Assembly (NCBI GenBank): GCA_021732445.1
Contig: JAKFUZ010000002.1
Location: forward strand, 124,001-188,000
Source: Sphingomonas sp.
Lineage (GTDB): Bacteria; Pseudomonadota; Alphaproteobacteria; Sphingomonadales; Sphingomonadaceae
Length of the DNA stretch: 64,000 nucleotides
Direction of reading: 5' to 3'
Shown here: positions 11,192 to 20,039 of the stretch, piece by piece
Position numbering within the stretch: the first letter of the stretch is position 1
How the letters are laid out: each line of letters begins with the position of its first letter
Position numbers and translations under genes: made by a program
The notes under the pieces: model-generated
What the model saw: only the letters and a program-made list of their open reading frames with translations
Database searches by the model: none
What the model was told of the DNA's origin: nothing

Positions 11192-12157
11192 ATGCGCAAA
11201 CTGGGGTGCCTGGGGCTGCTCGCGGCGATTGCGGCAGTGCTGGTGCTGTTCTTTGCGGTGCAGGATTGGGGCGGGCGGGGGCCGCTCGCTGGCAAAACAT
11301 CCTTCACAGTGCCCGATGGCGCGTCGCTCGCCGCAACGGCAGACCGGCTGCAAAAACAAGGCGCGATTGCCTCGGCCTATCGCTTCAAGCTGCTGGCTCG
11401 GGTGTTTGGCGCGAGCACTGGCATAAAGGCTGGCGAATACCGCATCCCGGCCCATCTGAGCCAGGCGGATATTCTGAAACTGCTGCAAGGTGGCAAGACG
11501 CTGCAACGGTTTGTGGTGGTGCCGGAAGGGCTGCCTTCCGTGCTTGTCCGCGAGCGGCTGATGATGGCGCAAGGGCTGACGGGGGCAGTCGATGTGCCGG
11601 AGGAGGGCAGCATTTTGCCCGACAGCTACAGCCATCAGCGGGGCGAGGCGCGCTCGGCCATTCTGGCGCGAATGCAGCGCGACATGCGGGAATATCTCGC
11701 GGCCGCCTGGAGCCACCGCAAGCCAGGCATTGCGGTGACGACACCCACCGAGGCGCTGGTGCTTGCTTCCATCGTTGAAAAGGAAACCGGCAAGGCTGCG
11801 GAGCGTCGCAAGGTTGCCGCCGTGTATTCCAACCGGCTGAAACGCGGCATCATGCTGCAAGCCGACCCGACGATCATTTACCCGATTACGCGCGGCAAAC
11901 CACTGGGGCGGCGCATTTTCCTGTCGGAGGTGCGCGCCAGAAATGACTATAACACCTATGCGATGACGGGGCTGCCCAAAGGCCCGATCTGCAATCCTGG
12001 GCGCGCGAGCATTGACGCGGTGCTTGATCCTGAAAACACGTCTGCGCTGTATTTCGTGGCAGATGGCACTGGCGGGCATGTGTTTGCGGACACGCTGGCG
12101 CAGCATAACGCCAATGTTGCGAAATGGCGACAGCTTCGCCGGGATCGCGGGATCTAG
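11192..12157 (+). CDS. mltG: endolytic murein transglycosylase MltG
   Basis: A membrane-anchored lyase that cuts nascent glycan strands and sets their length (321 aa). It has one N-terminal transmembrane helix (about residues 5-25), a LysM-like segment (FTVPDGASLAATADRL) and the YceG catalytic domain. The catalytic glutamate is Glu196 in ASIVEKETG, and QADPTIIYP and YNTYAMTGLPKGPICNPG are family signatures. The location directly after fabF is widely conserved in proteobacteria. It ends 34 bp from the convergent eda. Confidence 0.96.
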   Translation: MRKLGCLGLLAAIAAVLVLFFAVQDWGGRGPLAGKTSFTVPDGASLAATADRLQKQGAIASAYRFKLLARVFGASTGIKAGEYRIPAHLSQADILKLLQGGKTLQRFVVVPEGLPSVLVRERLMMAQGLTGAVDVPEEGSILPDSYSHQRGEARSAILARMQRDMREYLAAAWSHRKPGIAVTTPTEALVLASIVEKETGKAAERRKVAAVYSNRLKRGIMLQADPTIIYPITRGKPLGRRIFLSEVRARNDYNTYAMTGLPKGPICNPGRASIDAVLDPENTSALYFVADGTGGHVFADTLAQHNANVAKWRQLRRDRGI

Positions 12158-12191
12158 CGGCTGGCGGCTGGCGGTTGCCTGCCGTTTGGCC

Positions 12192-12809
12192 TTAGCCGCG
12201 CAGCGCGGCGGCGGCGCGGGCGTTGGCAGTGGTTTGCTCGAGCGACTTGTCGACAATCCAGGTGCCGCCAACGCACAACACCGGGTTGAAGGCGAGCCAT
12301 TCGGGCGCGGAATCCCGGGTGATGCCGCCCGTCGGGCAGAAACTGCACTGGGAAAAGGGCTGGGCGAGGCTTTTGAGCGCCTTTAGCCCTCCCGATGCTT
12401 CGGCGGGGAAAAATTTGAAATGGCTAAGCCCCAGGTCCAGCCCGCGCATAATGTCTCCGGCATTGGCGATACCCGGCAGGAACGGTATCCCGCTTTCGAT
12501 GACCGGTACTGCGAGCCTTTCGGTAAGCCCCGGCGACACGATGAATTCTGCGCCGGTGGCCACTGCATCGGCAAATTGTCGCTGGTTGATGATGGTTCCC
12601 GCGCCGACAATGGCGCCCGGCACCTTTTTCATTTCGGCGATCGCCTCCAGCGCGGCAGGCGTTCGCAGCGTGACTTCGAGCACGCGCAGCCCCCCGGCCA
12701 CCAGCGCGCGGGCGAGCGGCAATGCCTCGGCCGCGTCGTTGATGACGAGCACGGGGATGACCGCGCTGGTGCGCATTATGTCGCCAATCGAAAGCGCTTT
12801 GTCAGCCAT
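12192..12809 (-). CDS. eda: 2-dehydro-3-deoxy-6-phosphogluconate aldolase (KDPG aldolase)
   Basis: Cleaves KDPG to pyruvate and glyceraldehyde-3-phosphate, the last step of the Entner-Doudoroff pathway (205 aa). The start at 12809 (MADKALSIGDIM) overlaps the end of glk by 8 bases and has an AAGGA site within glk. The general acid-base Glu45 lies in EVTLRT and the Schiff-base lysine, about residue 132, in HFKFFPAE. GAGTI and CPTGGI form the phosphate-binding loops. It is the last gene of zwf-pgl-edd-glk-eda. Confidence 0.97.
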   Translation of the reverse strand: MADKALSIGDIMRTSAVIPVLVINDAAEALPLARALVAGGLRVLEVTLRTPAALEAIAEMKKVPGAIVGAGTIINQRQFADAVATGAEFIVSPGLTERLAVPVIESGIPFLPGIANAGDIMRGLDLGLSHFKFFPAEASGGLKALKSLAQPFSQCSFCPTGGITRDSAPEWLAFNPVLCVGGTWIVDKSLEQTTANARAAAALRG

Positions 12810-13773
12810 CGGGGTGTCCTTGTGCAAAACTTGCCGCCGCGCCAAACAGGCCCGGTTGCGGGTGAGTGATAAGCTTGACCGGAATGGCCTGCATCATCTC
12901 GCGAAAGCGGCCCTTGGCCACAAAACGCTCGGCAAAGCCCGATCGGGTGAGGTGGTCTTTCAGGCGCAGCCCCAGGCCGCCCGCAATTACGACGCCCTTT
13001 GCGCCTTGCGCCAATGCCAGGTCGCCGGCTACCGCGCCAAGGCTCAGGCAAAACCGGTCGAGCGCTGCGAGCGCCAGACTGTCGGTGCCTTCGAGCGCCA
13101 TCGTCCAGATTGCCTTGTCGTCAAGCCGCTGGACGGCACGTCCTTCAATTTCGGCAAGCGTTTCGTAAATGGCGATAATACCCGGCCCCGCCACGATCCT
13201 CTCGACCGAAACGCGCGTGTAATGCCGCCGCAAGCGCTTCAGCATAGCATCTTCCAGCTCGTCAAGCGGGGCAAAATCGGTGTGCCCACCTTCAGTTTCG
13301 ATGACGTGATAGTCGCGGCTGCTCCGCAGAATTTGGGCCACGCCAAGGCCAGTTCCCGGGCCGCACACCGTTATCGGGCCCGTCGGTGGCAGCGCCATGT
13401 CCGGCCCGCACAAATGCGAAAACATCGCTTCGGGCAATTGGGCGGTGGCGTGGCCGACCGCGCCAAAATCATTGACGAGGATATAGGCATCAACGCCGAG
13501 CCGCTCGTTCACCAACGCCGGGCGGATGATCCAAGGATTGTTCGTGAGCTTGATGATGTCGCCGCCAATGGGCGAGGCAACCGCAATCGCCGCCGCGCGC
13601 GGGAGCGGGCGACCGGCCTTGTCGGCAAACGCCTCCCAGGCGGTTTGCAGGCTGGCATGCTCGGCGGTTTTGAGCGTCACCGGCTCACCAAGCGCGGTTA
13701 CGCGGCCGCCCGACACCTCGGCAATGGCAAAGCGCGCATGGGTGCCGCCAATGTCAACCGCGACAACCTCCAT
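12802..13773 (-). CDS. glk: glucokinase
   Basis: ATP-dependent phosphorylation of glucose (323 aa), feeding the Entner-Doudoroff route. It has the type-A bacterial glucokinase fold: phosphate-1 loop VDIGGTHARFA at the N-terminus and GPGTGLGVA in the middle, then the phosphate-2 region. The start at 13773 ([10 protein letters not shown]) overlaps the edd stop by one base (TAATG); longer starts fall inside edd. It lies fourth in the operon. Glucokinase, rather than a regulatory ROK protein, is supported by family and position. Confidence 0.95.
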   Translation of the reverse strand: MEVVAVDIGGTHARFAIAEVSGGRVTALGEPVTLKTAEHASLQTAWEAFADKAGRPLPRAAAIAVASPIGGDIIKLTNNPWIIRPALVNERLGVDAYILVNDFGAVGHATAQLPEAMFSHLCGPDMALPPTGPITVCGPGTGLGVAQILRSSRDYHVIETEGGHTDFAPLDELEDAMLKRLRRHYTRVSVERIVAGPGIIAIYETLAEIEGRAVQRLDDKAIWTMALEGTDSLALAALDRFCLSLGAVAGDLALAQGAKGVVIAGGLGLRLKDHLTRSGFAERFVAKGRFREMMQAIPVKLITHPQPGLFGAAASFAQGHPDG

Positions 13774-15590
13774 TACACGCCCATCGCGGCGAGCAAGGCC
13801 GACGCGCCTTTTTCCGCCTCGTTGGCCGCGCCTCTGAACAGCGCGAACAATTCGCGACCGGCGCCCTGCGCGGCGGGCGGTGGCGGTGCCTGTTCGCGCG
13901 CTGCCCACGCGGCCGGATCGACAAGCGCGGTTAACACCCCGGCCTCGGCATCCAGCCGGATGAGGTCGCCATCCCGCACTTTGCCAAGCGGGCCGCCGCC
14001 AAGCGCCTCTGGGCTTATATGAATGGCGCACGGCACCTTGCCGCTTGCGCCCGACATCCGCCCGTCCGTAACCAGCGCCACCCTGAATCCGCGGTTTTGC
14101 AGCACGCCAAGCGGCGGCGTGAGCTTGTGAAGCTCGGGCATGCCATTGGCGCGCGGGCCCTGAAACCGCATGACGACGACCACGTCACGATCAAGCTCGC
14201 CGGCCTTGAACGCGGCCTGCACCGCTGCCTGATCTTCAAACACGCGCGCTGGTGCCTCGATGATCCAGCGGTCCTGCTCGACTGCGGAAACCTTGATGCA
14301 GGCGCGGCCCAGATTACCGGTCAGAATGCGGAACCCGCCTTCGGCCGAAAAAGGGGAAGCGACGGGGCGCAAGATGGTTTCGTCGCCGCTTGCACCGGGG
14401 TCTCGCCAGGCCAGCGCATCGCCGTCGAGCGACGGTTTTCTGCCATAATCGGCCAGATCATCGCCCGCCACCGTCAGCAGGTCGCGGTGGAGCAGCCCGC
14501 CGCCAATCAGCTCGCGGATCACAAAGGGCATGCCGCCGGCATCCTCAAACCCGTTCACATCGGCTGAGCCATTGGGATAAACGCGCGCTATGAGCGGTAC
14601 CGCGCGTGACAGCCGGTCGAAATCCTCCCAGTCGATAATGATACCAGCCGCGGCCGCAATTGCCGGCAGGTGGATGAGGTGGTTGGTCGAGCCGCCGGTC
14701 GCCAGCAGGCCTACTGCCGCGTTCACGATGGCCTTTTCGTCGACGCACAGCCCGAGCGGCCGATAGCTATCACCGCCCCGGCCAATCGCGGCCAGCCGGT
14801 GCACGGCGGCGCGCGTCAACTCCTGCCGCAGCTTGGTGCCGGGGTTGACAAAGGCGGCGCCAGGCATGTGCAGGCCCATCACTTCCATCATCATCTGGTT
14901 GGAATTGGCGGTGCCGTAAAAGGTGCAGGTACCCTTGGAATGGTAAGCCGCGATTTCGGCCTCAAGCAGCTCGTCGCGGGTCGCCTTGCCCTCGGCAAAC
15001 TGCTCGCGGACCTTGGCCTTTTCCCTGTTCGGCAAGCCAGAGCGCATCGGCCCGCTGGGAATGAAGATCATGGGCAAATGGCCAAAACGCAGCGCCCCCA
15101 TCAGCAGGCCCGGCACAATCTTGTCGCAGATACCCAGCAGCGCGGCGCCTTCGAACATACCGTGGCTAAGCGCGATGGCGGTCGACAGCGCAATCGTATC
15201 GCGGCTGAACAAAGACAATTCCATGCCGGCAAAACCCTGGGTCACTCCGTCGCACATTGCTGGCACGCCGCCGGCAACCTGCGCGGTCGCCCCCGCTTCG
15301 CGCGCCCAGAGCTTCATTTGCTCCGGGTAACGATAATAAGGCGCGTGGGCTGAAAGCATGTCGTTATAGGCGGTCACGATACCAATGTTCATGGCGCCGC
15401 CGGCCTTCATCGTGTCGCGGTCTTCCTCGGTGCCGGCAAAGCCATGCGCCAGATTTGCGCAGCCCAGATTGCCACGGCGGAGCCCGGCATCGCCTTCGTG
15501 CGCTATCAGCGCGAGATACGCCGCGCGCGACGTGGCGGACCGCTCGATAATCCGGTCGGTCGTGGCCGCGATGTCGGGGTGCAGCGCCAT
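13773..15590 (-). CDS. edd: phosphogluconate dehydratase
   Basis: Iron-sulfur enzyme converting 6-phosphogluconate to KDPG (605 aa). It belongs to the IlvD/Edd family and shows [25 protein letters not shown] and the [16 protein letters not shown] stretch specific to Edd. The nearby ilvD at 40776 is the paralogue, and the two are easily told apart by these motifs. I chose the ATG at 15590 with a GGAG site 9 bases upstream, rather than the TTG at 15596 that would overlap the pgl stop. It is the third gene of the operon. Confidence 0.97.
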   Translation of the reverse strand: MALHPDIAATTDRIIERSATSRAAYLALIAHEGDAGLRRGNLGCANLAHGFAGTEEDRDTMKAGGAMNIGIVTAYNDMLSAHAPYYRYPEQMKLWAREAGATAQVAGGVPAMCDGVTQGFAGMELSLFSRDTIALSTAIALSHGMFEGAALLGICDKIVPGLLMGALRFGHLPMIFIPSGPMRSGLPNREKAKVREQFAEGKATRDELLEAEIAAYHSKGTCTFYGTANSNQMMMEVMGLHMPGAAFVNPGTKLRQELTRAAVHRLAAIGRGGDSYRPLGLCVDEKAIVNAAVGLLATGGSTNHLIHLPAIAAAAGIIIDWEDFDRLSRAVPLIARVYPNGSADVNGFEDAGGMPFVIRELIGGGLLHRDLLTVAGDDLADYGRKPSLDGDALAWRDPGASGDETILRPVASPFSAEGGFRILTGNLGRACIKVSAVEQDRWIIEAPARVFEDQAAVQAAFKAGELDRDVVVVMRFQGPRANGMPELHKLTPPLGVLQNRGFRVALVTDGRMSGASGKVPCAIHISPEALGGGPLGKVRDGDLIRLDAEAGVLTALVDPAAWAAREQAPPPPAAQGAGRELFALFRGAANEAEKGASALLAAMGV

Positions 15591-15592
15591 GG

Positions 15593-16297
15593 TCAAAGGC
15601 TCCAGTGAATGTCGACAGGCAGATCAACCTCGGCCAGCACCCGGCCGATGGGATAGGATGACATCGGGCCGTCCTTTATCGCGCGCTCCAGCACGTCTCG
15701 CTTTTCCTGGCCAGTGATCGCGATCATCAGCGCGCGGGCCGACGAAATGGCGGCGCGGGTTAGGGTGACGCGCGCAACCGGCGCTTCGGGCGGCAGCGGA
15801 TCGGGCATCAGGCCAACCGCGCGGCGCTCTTTGGGGCCGGCAACGGCTTCATCGAAATCGGGTCCGGGGAAAATGGAAGCCGTGTGGCCATCGGCGCCCA
15901 TGCCCAGCACGCACAGGTCAAGCGGCCAGTGCACATCCTGTAGCCGGGCGTCGGCCGCACGGCCGGCCGCTTTGTAATCCGCCGCCGCCTCCGATGTGAT
16001 GGGGAGCACGCGCACGCCCTTGGGCAGGAAAATCCTGGCGATGGCGGTGATGTTCGACAGCGCGTCGCCCATGGGCACAAGCCGGTCATCGGTCGGCAGG
16101 ATGGTAACGCGCTTCCAGTCGAGCCTGGCGCCCGCGAGCTTGTCGTAAATCGCAAGCGGTGTCTTGCCGCCGGGGAGCGCGATGACGGCCTGGCCGCGCG
16201 CATCGAGCGCGCTTTCGATGATGAACTGCGCGTCGCCCGCCACCGCTGCCGCCATTTCGCCGGCGTCGTCATAGTCCCACCATTCGATCTCGGTCAT
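15593..16297 (-). CDS. pgl: 6-phosphogluconolactonase
   Basis: Hydrolyses 6-phosphogluconolactone to 6-phosphogluconate (234 aa, DevB/SOL type). Family sequences are [14 protein letters not shown] (about residues 41-54), [14 protein letters not shown] and [14 protein letters not shown]. It is the second gene in the operon, 27 bp after zwf, and ends 2 bp before the edd ATG. This completes the oxidative entry from glucose-6-phosphate to 6-phosphogluconate. Confidence 0.96.
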   Translation of the reverse strand: MTEIEWWDYDDAGEMAAAVAGDAQFIIESALDARGQAVIALPGGKTPLAIYDKLAGARLDWKRVTILPTDDRLVPMGDALSNITAIARIFLPKGVRVLPITSEAAADYKAAGRAADARLQDVHWPLDLCVLGMGADGHTASIFPGPDFDEAVAGPKERRAVGLMPDPLPPEAPVARVTLTRAAISSARALMIAITGQEKRDVLERAIKDGPMSSYPIGRVLAEVDLPVDIHWSL

Positions 16298-16324
16298 GCT
16301 AATGCTCCGTTGGCCCGCACGGGG

Positions 16325-17785
16325 CTATTCGTCCTGCCAGGTTACGCCGTCGCGCTCGGTGAGGGCGATGGCGGCGGAAGGCCCCCAACTTCCCGAGGCA
16401 TAGGCTTTGGGCGCCATGTTGTTGGCTGCCCAGCCGGCGCGGATGGCGTCAATCCACTGCCACTGCGCCTCAACCTCATCGCGCCGGACGAACAGCGTCG
16501 GGTCGCCTTCTATCAGATCGAGCAGCAGCCGTTCATAGGCAATGCGCCGCCGTGTGCCGGCAAATTCGGTGTCGAGGCTCAAATCCAGCGGTACCTCGCG
16601 CAGGTGGATGTTGTCGCGGTCGAGGCCCGGCTCCTTGGCCATTACCAGCAGCCGCACATATTCTTCGGGCTGCAAGCGAATAACGAGCGTGTTGGGTTGC
16701 AGCCTGCCGCCGCGCTCGGCGAAGATGGAATGGGGCACCGGCTTGAACTGGATGGAGATTTCGGATTGCCGCGCCGCCATACGCTTGCCGGTACGCAGAT
16801 AAAAGGGCACGCCCTGCCAGCGCCAGTTATCGACATGTGCCTTGATCGCGACAAAGGTTTCGGTGGTGGAAGGCTTTTCCAGTTCATCGGCATAGGCGCG
16901 CACCAGCACGCCGTTGACCGCGCCGGCACCATATTGCCCCGTAACCGTAAGCTGCGGCGCGTCAGCCGGCAAAATCGGGCGGAGCGAGCGCAGCACCTTG
17001 ACCTTTTCATCGCGAATGGCGGTGCCGTCGAACCGGGCCGGCGGCTCCATCGCCACCAGCGCCAGCAATTGCAGCATGTGGTTCTGCACCATGTCGCGCA
17101 GCGCGCCCGAACCGTCATAATAGCCAGCGCGCCCTTCCAGCCCGACGGTTTCGGAAATGGTGATCTGCACATGGTCAATGCCGCGCGCGTTCCAGTTCGG
17201 CTCGAACAGCGCGTTGCCAAAACGCAGCGCGAGGATGTTCTGCACCGTTTCCTTGCCGAGATAATGATCGATGCGAAACGTGCGGTCTTCGGGAAAAACT
17301 TCGGCCACGGCATCGTTGATTTCGCGGCTTGAGGCAAGGTCGTGGCCAAGCGGTTTTTCCAGCCCGATCCGGACATTGGCACCGGCCAATCCGGCCGATT
17401 CCAGTCCCTTGATGGTGGGGCGGAACAGCGACGGCGCGGTCGACAGGAAAATCGCCAGCCCGCCCGACACGTCGCCGATTTTGTCGGCAAGGTCGTCAAA
17501 GCCCGTAATCGTCGAGGCATCGAGCGGTTGATAGGCCAGGCGGTCGAGAAAGGCGGCGAGGTGTTCCGGTTGCTTGCGGTCGGCCGGCAAATATGTCGCA
17601 AGCGCATTGCCCGCAAAGGCGCGGTAGCTGGCATCGTCATGCACCGAGCGCGCGGTGCCGGTAATCGTCAGCCCGTCCGGCAGCAGGCCATCGACATGCA
17701 GGCCATAAAGCGACGGTAGCAGCATGCGCTGCGCAAGATCGCCCGTCGCGCCGAACAGCAGCAGTTTTGATACCGGTTGGCGCAT
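16325..17785 (-). CDS. zwf: glucose-6-phosphate 1-dehydrogenase
   Basis: Oxidises glucose-6-phosphate to the lactone (486 aa). The cofactor loop GATGDLAQRMLLPSL lies at residues 12-26 and the substrate-binding signature RIDHYLGKETVQN near residue 170. It is the first gene of the minus-strand Entner-Doudoroff operon and follows argC after only about 44 bp, so it may be read through from argC or use a promoter inside that gene. No strong promoter was recognised. Confidence 0.97.
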   Translation of the reverse strand: MRQPVSKLLLFGATGDLAQRMLLPSLYGLHVDGLLPDGLTITGTARSVHDDASYRAFAGNALATYLPADRKQPEHLAAFLDRLAYQPLDASTITGFDDLADKIGDVSGGLAIFLSTAPSLFRPTIKGLESAGLAGANVRIGLEKPLGHDLASSREINDAVAEVFPEDRTFRIDHYLGKETVQNILALRFGNALFEPNWNARGIDHVQITISETVGLEGRAGYYDGSGALRDMVQNHMLQLLALVAMEPPARFDGTAIRDEKVKVLRSLRPILPADAPQLTVTGQYGAGAVNGVLVRAYADELEKPSTTETFVAIKAHVDNWRWQGVPFYLRTGKRMAARQSEISIQFKPVPHSIFAERGGRLQPNTLVIRLQPEEYVRLLVMAKEPGLDRDNIHLREVPLDLSLDTEFAGTRRRIAYERLLLDLIEGDPTLFVRRDEVEAQWQWIDAIRAGWAANNMAPKAYASGSWGPSAAIALTERDGVTWQDE

Positions 17786-17829
17786 AGCTACGTGCCCCCT
17801 TGTTTGTCGTTTGGCAGCGGCGTGCCGCC

Positions 17830-18762
17830 TTAAAGGATCAATCCGGCAACCGGGTCAAACCCTGCCATGATATTGAGGTTCTGAACAGCGGCGCCGCCAG
17901 CCCCCTTGCCAAGATTGTCGAGCGTGGCGATGAGCCGCGCCTGGCCGGCCGCTTCATCGCCGCAAACTCTGAGCGTCAGCCGGTCGGTGCCGGCATTTTC
18001 CTCGATGCGGATGAGCGATGCGGCAGCGCCATCGGCCACGGTTATGACCGGGCTGTCCCGATACGCCTCGCGCAGCACCGCCTCGCAGGCAGCAAGCGTT
18101 GGTCGTCTGGGGAATGCAGCCAGTGGCAGCGGCACTTCGACCAGCATGCCGCGATACACGTTGGCAACCGAGGGCATGAACAGCGGCGCATGGGCGAGCC
18201 GGGCTTGCTGGCGCATTTCCAGGACGTGCTTGTGCGCACCATTCAGCGCATAGGCCCTGAACGCGGTGCCGGCACCGCCGCCTTCAAACTCGGCGATCAT
18301 CGCCTTGCCGCCGCCGGAATAGCCCGACGTGGCGTTCACCGTCAGCGGCCAGTCATGCGGCACCAGCCCGGCCCGGACCAGCGGCCGGACCAGCGCGAGG
18401 AAACCCGTTGGGTAGCAGCCCGGGTTGCTGACCCGCGCGGCTCCTGCAATCACATCGGCATGGCCCGGTTCCAGTTCGGCCATGCCATAGACCCAGCCGG
18501 CTGCCACCCGGTGCGCGGTGGACGCGTCGATAACGCGCGTGGCCGGGTTGGTAATGAGCGCTGTCGCCTCACGTGCGGCGTCGTCCGGCAGGCACAGAAT
18601 CACGATATCGGCGCTGTTGAGCACGTCCCGGCGGGCGTCGGCGCTTTTCCGCTCGGCATCGTCGAGCGTGAGGAGGCGAAGCTCGGGCCGCTCGCGCAGC
18701 CGCTCGGCGATGTTCAGCCCGGTCGTGCCGGCTGCGCCGTCAATAAATATACTGATGGTCAT
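17830..18762 (-). CDS. argC: N-acetyl-gamma-glutamyl-phosphate reductase (short type)
   Basis: NADPH-dependent reduction in arginine synthesis (310 aa). The start is the ATG at 18762 (MTISIFIDGAAGTTGLNI), overlapping the upstream gene by ATGA. Length and the TTGLNI loop mark the short, type-2 ArgC. The catalytic cysteine is Cys116 in SNPGCYPTGF. It is translationally coupled to the SH3-domain gene in front of it. Its closest downstream neighbour is zwf. Confidence 0.95.
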   Translation of the reverse strand: MTISIFIDGAAGTTGLNIAERLRERPELRLLTLDDAERKSADARRDVLNSADIVILCLPDDAAREATALITNPATRVIDASTAHRVAAGWVYGMAELEPGHADVIAGAARVSNPGCYPTGFLALVRPLVRAGLVPHDWPLTVNATSGYSGGGKAMIAEFEGGGAGTAFRAYALNGAHKHVLEMRQQARLAHAPLFMPSVANVYRGMLVEVPLPLAAFPRRPTLAACEAVLREAYRDSPVITVADGAAASLIRIEENAGTDRLTLRVCGDEAAGQARLIATLDNLGKGAGGAAVQNLNIMAGFDPVAGLIL

Positions 18763-19052
18763 TTGGCGAGGGTGGCCGGTCCAAGCGCTGCGCGCGCGAC
18801 ATAGCCGACCAGCCCCGATGCCTCGCACACGCCCCATGCATAGCCCCCGGACACGTCGAGCATGTCAAACCCCGTTCCGGCCGCAAGCGTCGCCACGATC
18901 GTGCCAGCCTCCCCGGCCGCGTCCCGCATGGCGGCAGCCTCGTGCACGATCATAGCAATCGGCGCGGCGTAGTGCGGCGCGAATACGTATTCTGCGAGGC
19001 GAAGGTCAGCGAGATCGGGCCGGACGGCGTTATATTTTGGGTCGAGTGACAC
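18759..19052 (-). CDS. orphan SH3-domain protein, resembling the N-terminal part of NlpC/P60 peptidases
   Basis: About 97 aa if started at the GTG at 19052 (VSLDPKYNAVRPDLADLRL); the frame is open further upstream but overlaps a decayed gene. The sequence VFAPHYAAPIA followed by TGFDMLDVSGGYAWG and GLVGYVARAAL resembles the bacterial SH3 domain that precedes the NlpC/P60 (C40) peptidase domain in sphingomonad cell-wall hydrolases. No peptidase domain follows: the gene stops and overlaps argC by ATGA. It has no signal peptide. It may be a truncated hydrolase gene kept for coupling to argC, or a small SH3 adaptor. The start codon is uncertain. Confidence 0.6.
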   Translation of the reverse strand: MSLDPKYNAVRPDLADLRLAEYVFAPHYAAPIAMIVHEAAAMRDAAGEAGTIVATLAAGTGFDMLDVSGGYAWGVCEASGLVGYVARAALGPATLAK

Positions 19053-19320
19053 CGTTGGCCCGCTCAGCGCAAAGCTCTTGCGCGGCGGCTTGTCGGGGGA
19101 TTGTTGCGGCCCCGGTGCCGAGTAACTGCCCGAATTCTTCAAGAAACTGTGCCCCTCTAACCGTGCGCACGACCTATATGTTGCGGTATTCGTCTTGCTC
19201 GCGCTTGCAGCGCAGATAGCCGAGTAAGCCAAGCCTGTTCAAGGCACGAGTAACGACCGGCTTGGCCACCCCAAGTCGCGTGTCTGTCGGCGCGTTGGGC
19301 AGGCGCGCGCTGGGTCGCCT
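19030..19320 (-). pseudogene. remnant of a MarR-type winged-helix regulator with an in-frame stop
   Basis: Reading the minus strand from 19320 gives TRLGVAKPVVTRALNRLG, a clear MarR recognition-helix sequence, then LLGYLRCKREQDEYRNI, a TAG at 19174-19176, and in the same frame VVRTVRGAQFLEEFGQLL, which matches the segment after the wing in MarR proteins. The frame closes at a TAA at 19030-19032, inside the SH3 gene. Upstream of about 19290 the similarity fades and another stop appears near 19408, with no good start codon. I read this as a gene broken by a nonsense change and N-terminal decay. It is not detectable as an intact ORF. Confidence 0.6.
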
Positions 19321-19527
19321 AAGGTCGATGCTGTGCGGCGTTGCGCATGACGGGTTCCCGCCTGCGTTGCCAGGGCGCAGCGATTGCCGGCGCGATTCTA
19401 TTGCGCGTCAGCACAGGGTCGCAACAGCGCCAGCACTTCGGAGAGCTGCGGTTGATAAGCCGCGCGGGTGCGCCTATGTGACGCCCACTCGCTATTTTTC
19501 GTACCAGCCAAGAAGTCCTGCAACGCC
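19321..19527. other. non-coding stretch upstream of secG
   Basis: Both strands carry stops in all plausible frames or only shadow frames. It may include the lost N-terminal part of the MarR remnant and the secG promoter. The GGTTCCCG at 19353 is not part of a tRNA fold. tpiA, often found before secG, is absent here. Confidence 0.4.
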
Positions 19528-19941
19528 ATGTTCACTTTTCTCATCGTCGTTCACGCGATCATCGCGGCAGCCCTGGTTGGCGTTATCCTGATGCAGCGCT
19601 CCGAAGGCGGCGGGCTTGGCATGGACGGCAGCCCGTCTGGCCTGATGTCCGCGCGCGGCCATGCGGATTTTCTGACGCGGGCAACCGCCACGCTGGCGTC
19701 GCTGTTCGTGGGGTTCAGCATTTTGCTCGCGTTCATCGCTGCGGCGCGGCATTCAACCGCGATTGACACATCGCTTGCCCGCCGGGCGCCAGCGACAGAA
19801 GCGGTGCCGGGTGGCCCACCCGTGGCTCCGGCAGCCGGCGCGGCTGATGCGGCAGGTGCCGCAGCCGCAGGTGCGGCGGCAGCCGGCGCGGGCAACCAGA
19901 CGCTCCCGGCCAGCAATGGCGCGGTGCCGCTCGAACGCTGA
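19528..19941 (+). CDS. secG: preprotein translocase subunit SecG
   Basis: Small membrane subunit of SecYEG (137 aa). The start is the ATG at 19528 (MFTFLIVVHAIIAAALVGV). Two membrane helices (about residues 2-20 and 53-73) flank the cytosolic signature LMQRSEGGGLGMDGSP. The C-terminal third (about 85-137) is a low-complexity Ala/Gly/Pro tail. A GCCCG/CGGGC hairpin lies just behind the stop. pyrG starts 98 bp downstream, a common neighbour of secG in alphaproteobacteria. Confidence 0.95.
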   Translation: MFTFLIVVHAIIAAALVGVILMQRSEGGGLGMDGSPSGLMSARGHADFLTRATATLASLFVGFSILLAFIAAARHSTAIDTSLARRAPATEAVPGGPPVAPAAGAADAAGAAAAGAAAAGAGNQTLPASNGAVPLER

Positions 19942-20039
19942 GCCCGGCGGCAGTCGGGCCGCGCGCCAGGAATAAATTTGCGCAACCTGACTTTGCCCGC
20001 TTGTCGCGCGGGGGCGATCAGGGCTAGGCGACTCCTCCC

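Noticed and set aside
10823..12271. Long minus-strand open frame (482 codons) opposite fabF and mltG
   Set aside because: Shadow of genuine genes; Arg/His/Pro-rich composition and no motif.
12223..14022. Plus-strand open frame of 599 codons opposite eda and glk
   Set aside because: Both minus-strand genes show full catalytic motifs; the plus frame shows none.
19340..19380. GGTTCCCG sequence resembling a tRNA T-arm before secG
   Set aside because: No matching acceptor, D or anticodon stem can be drawn around it.
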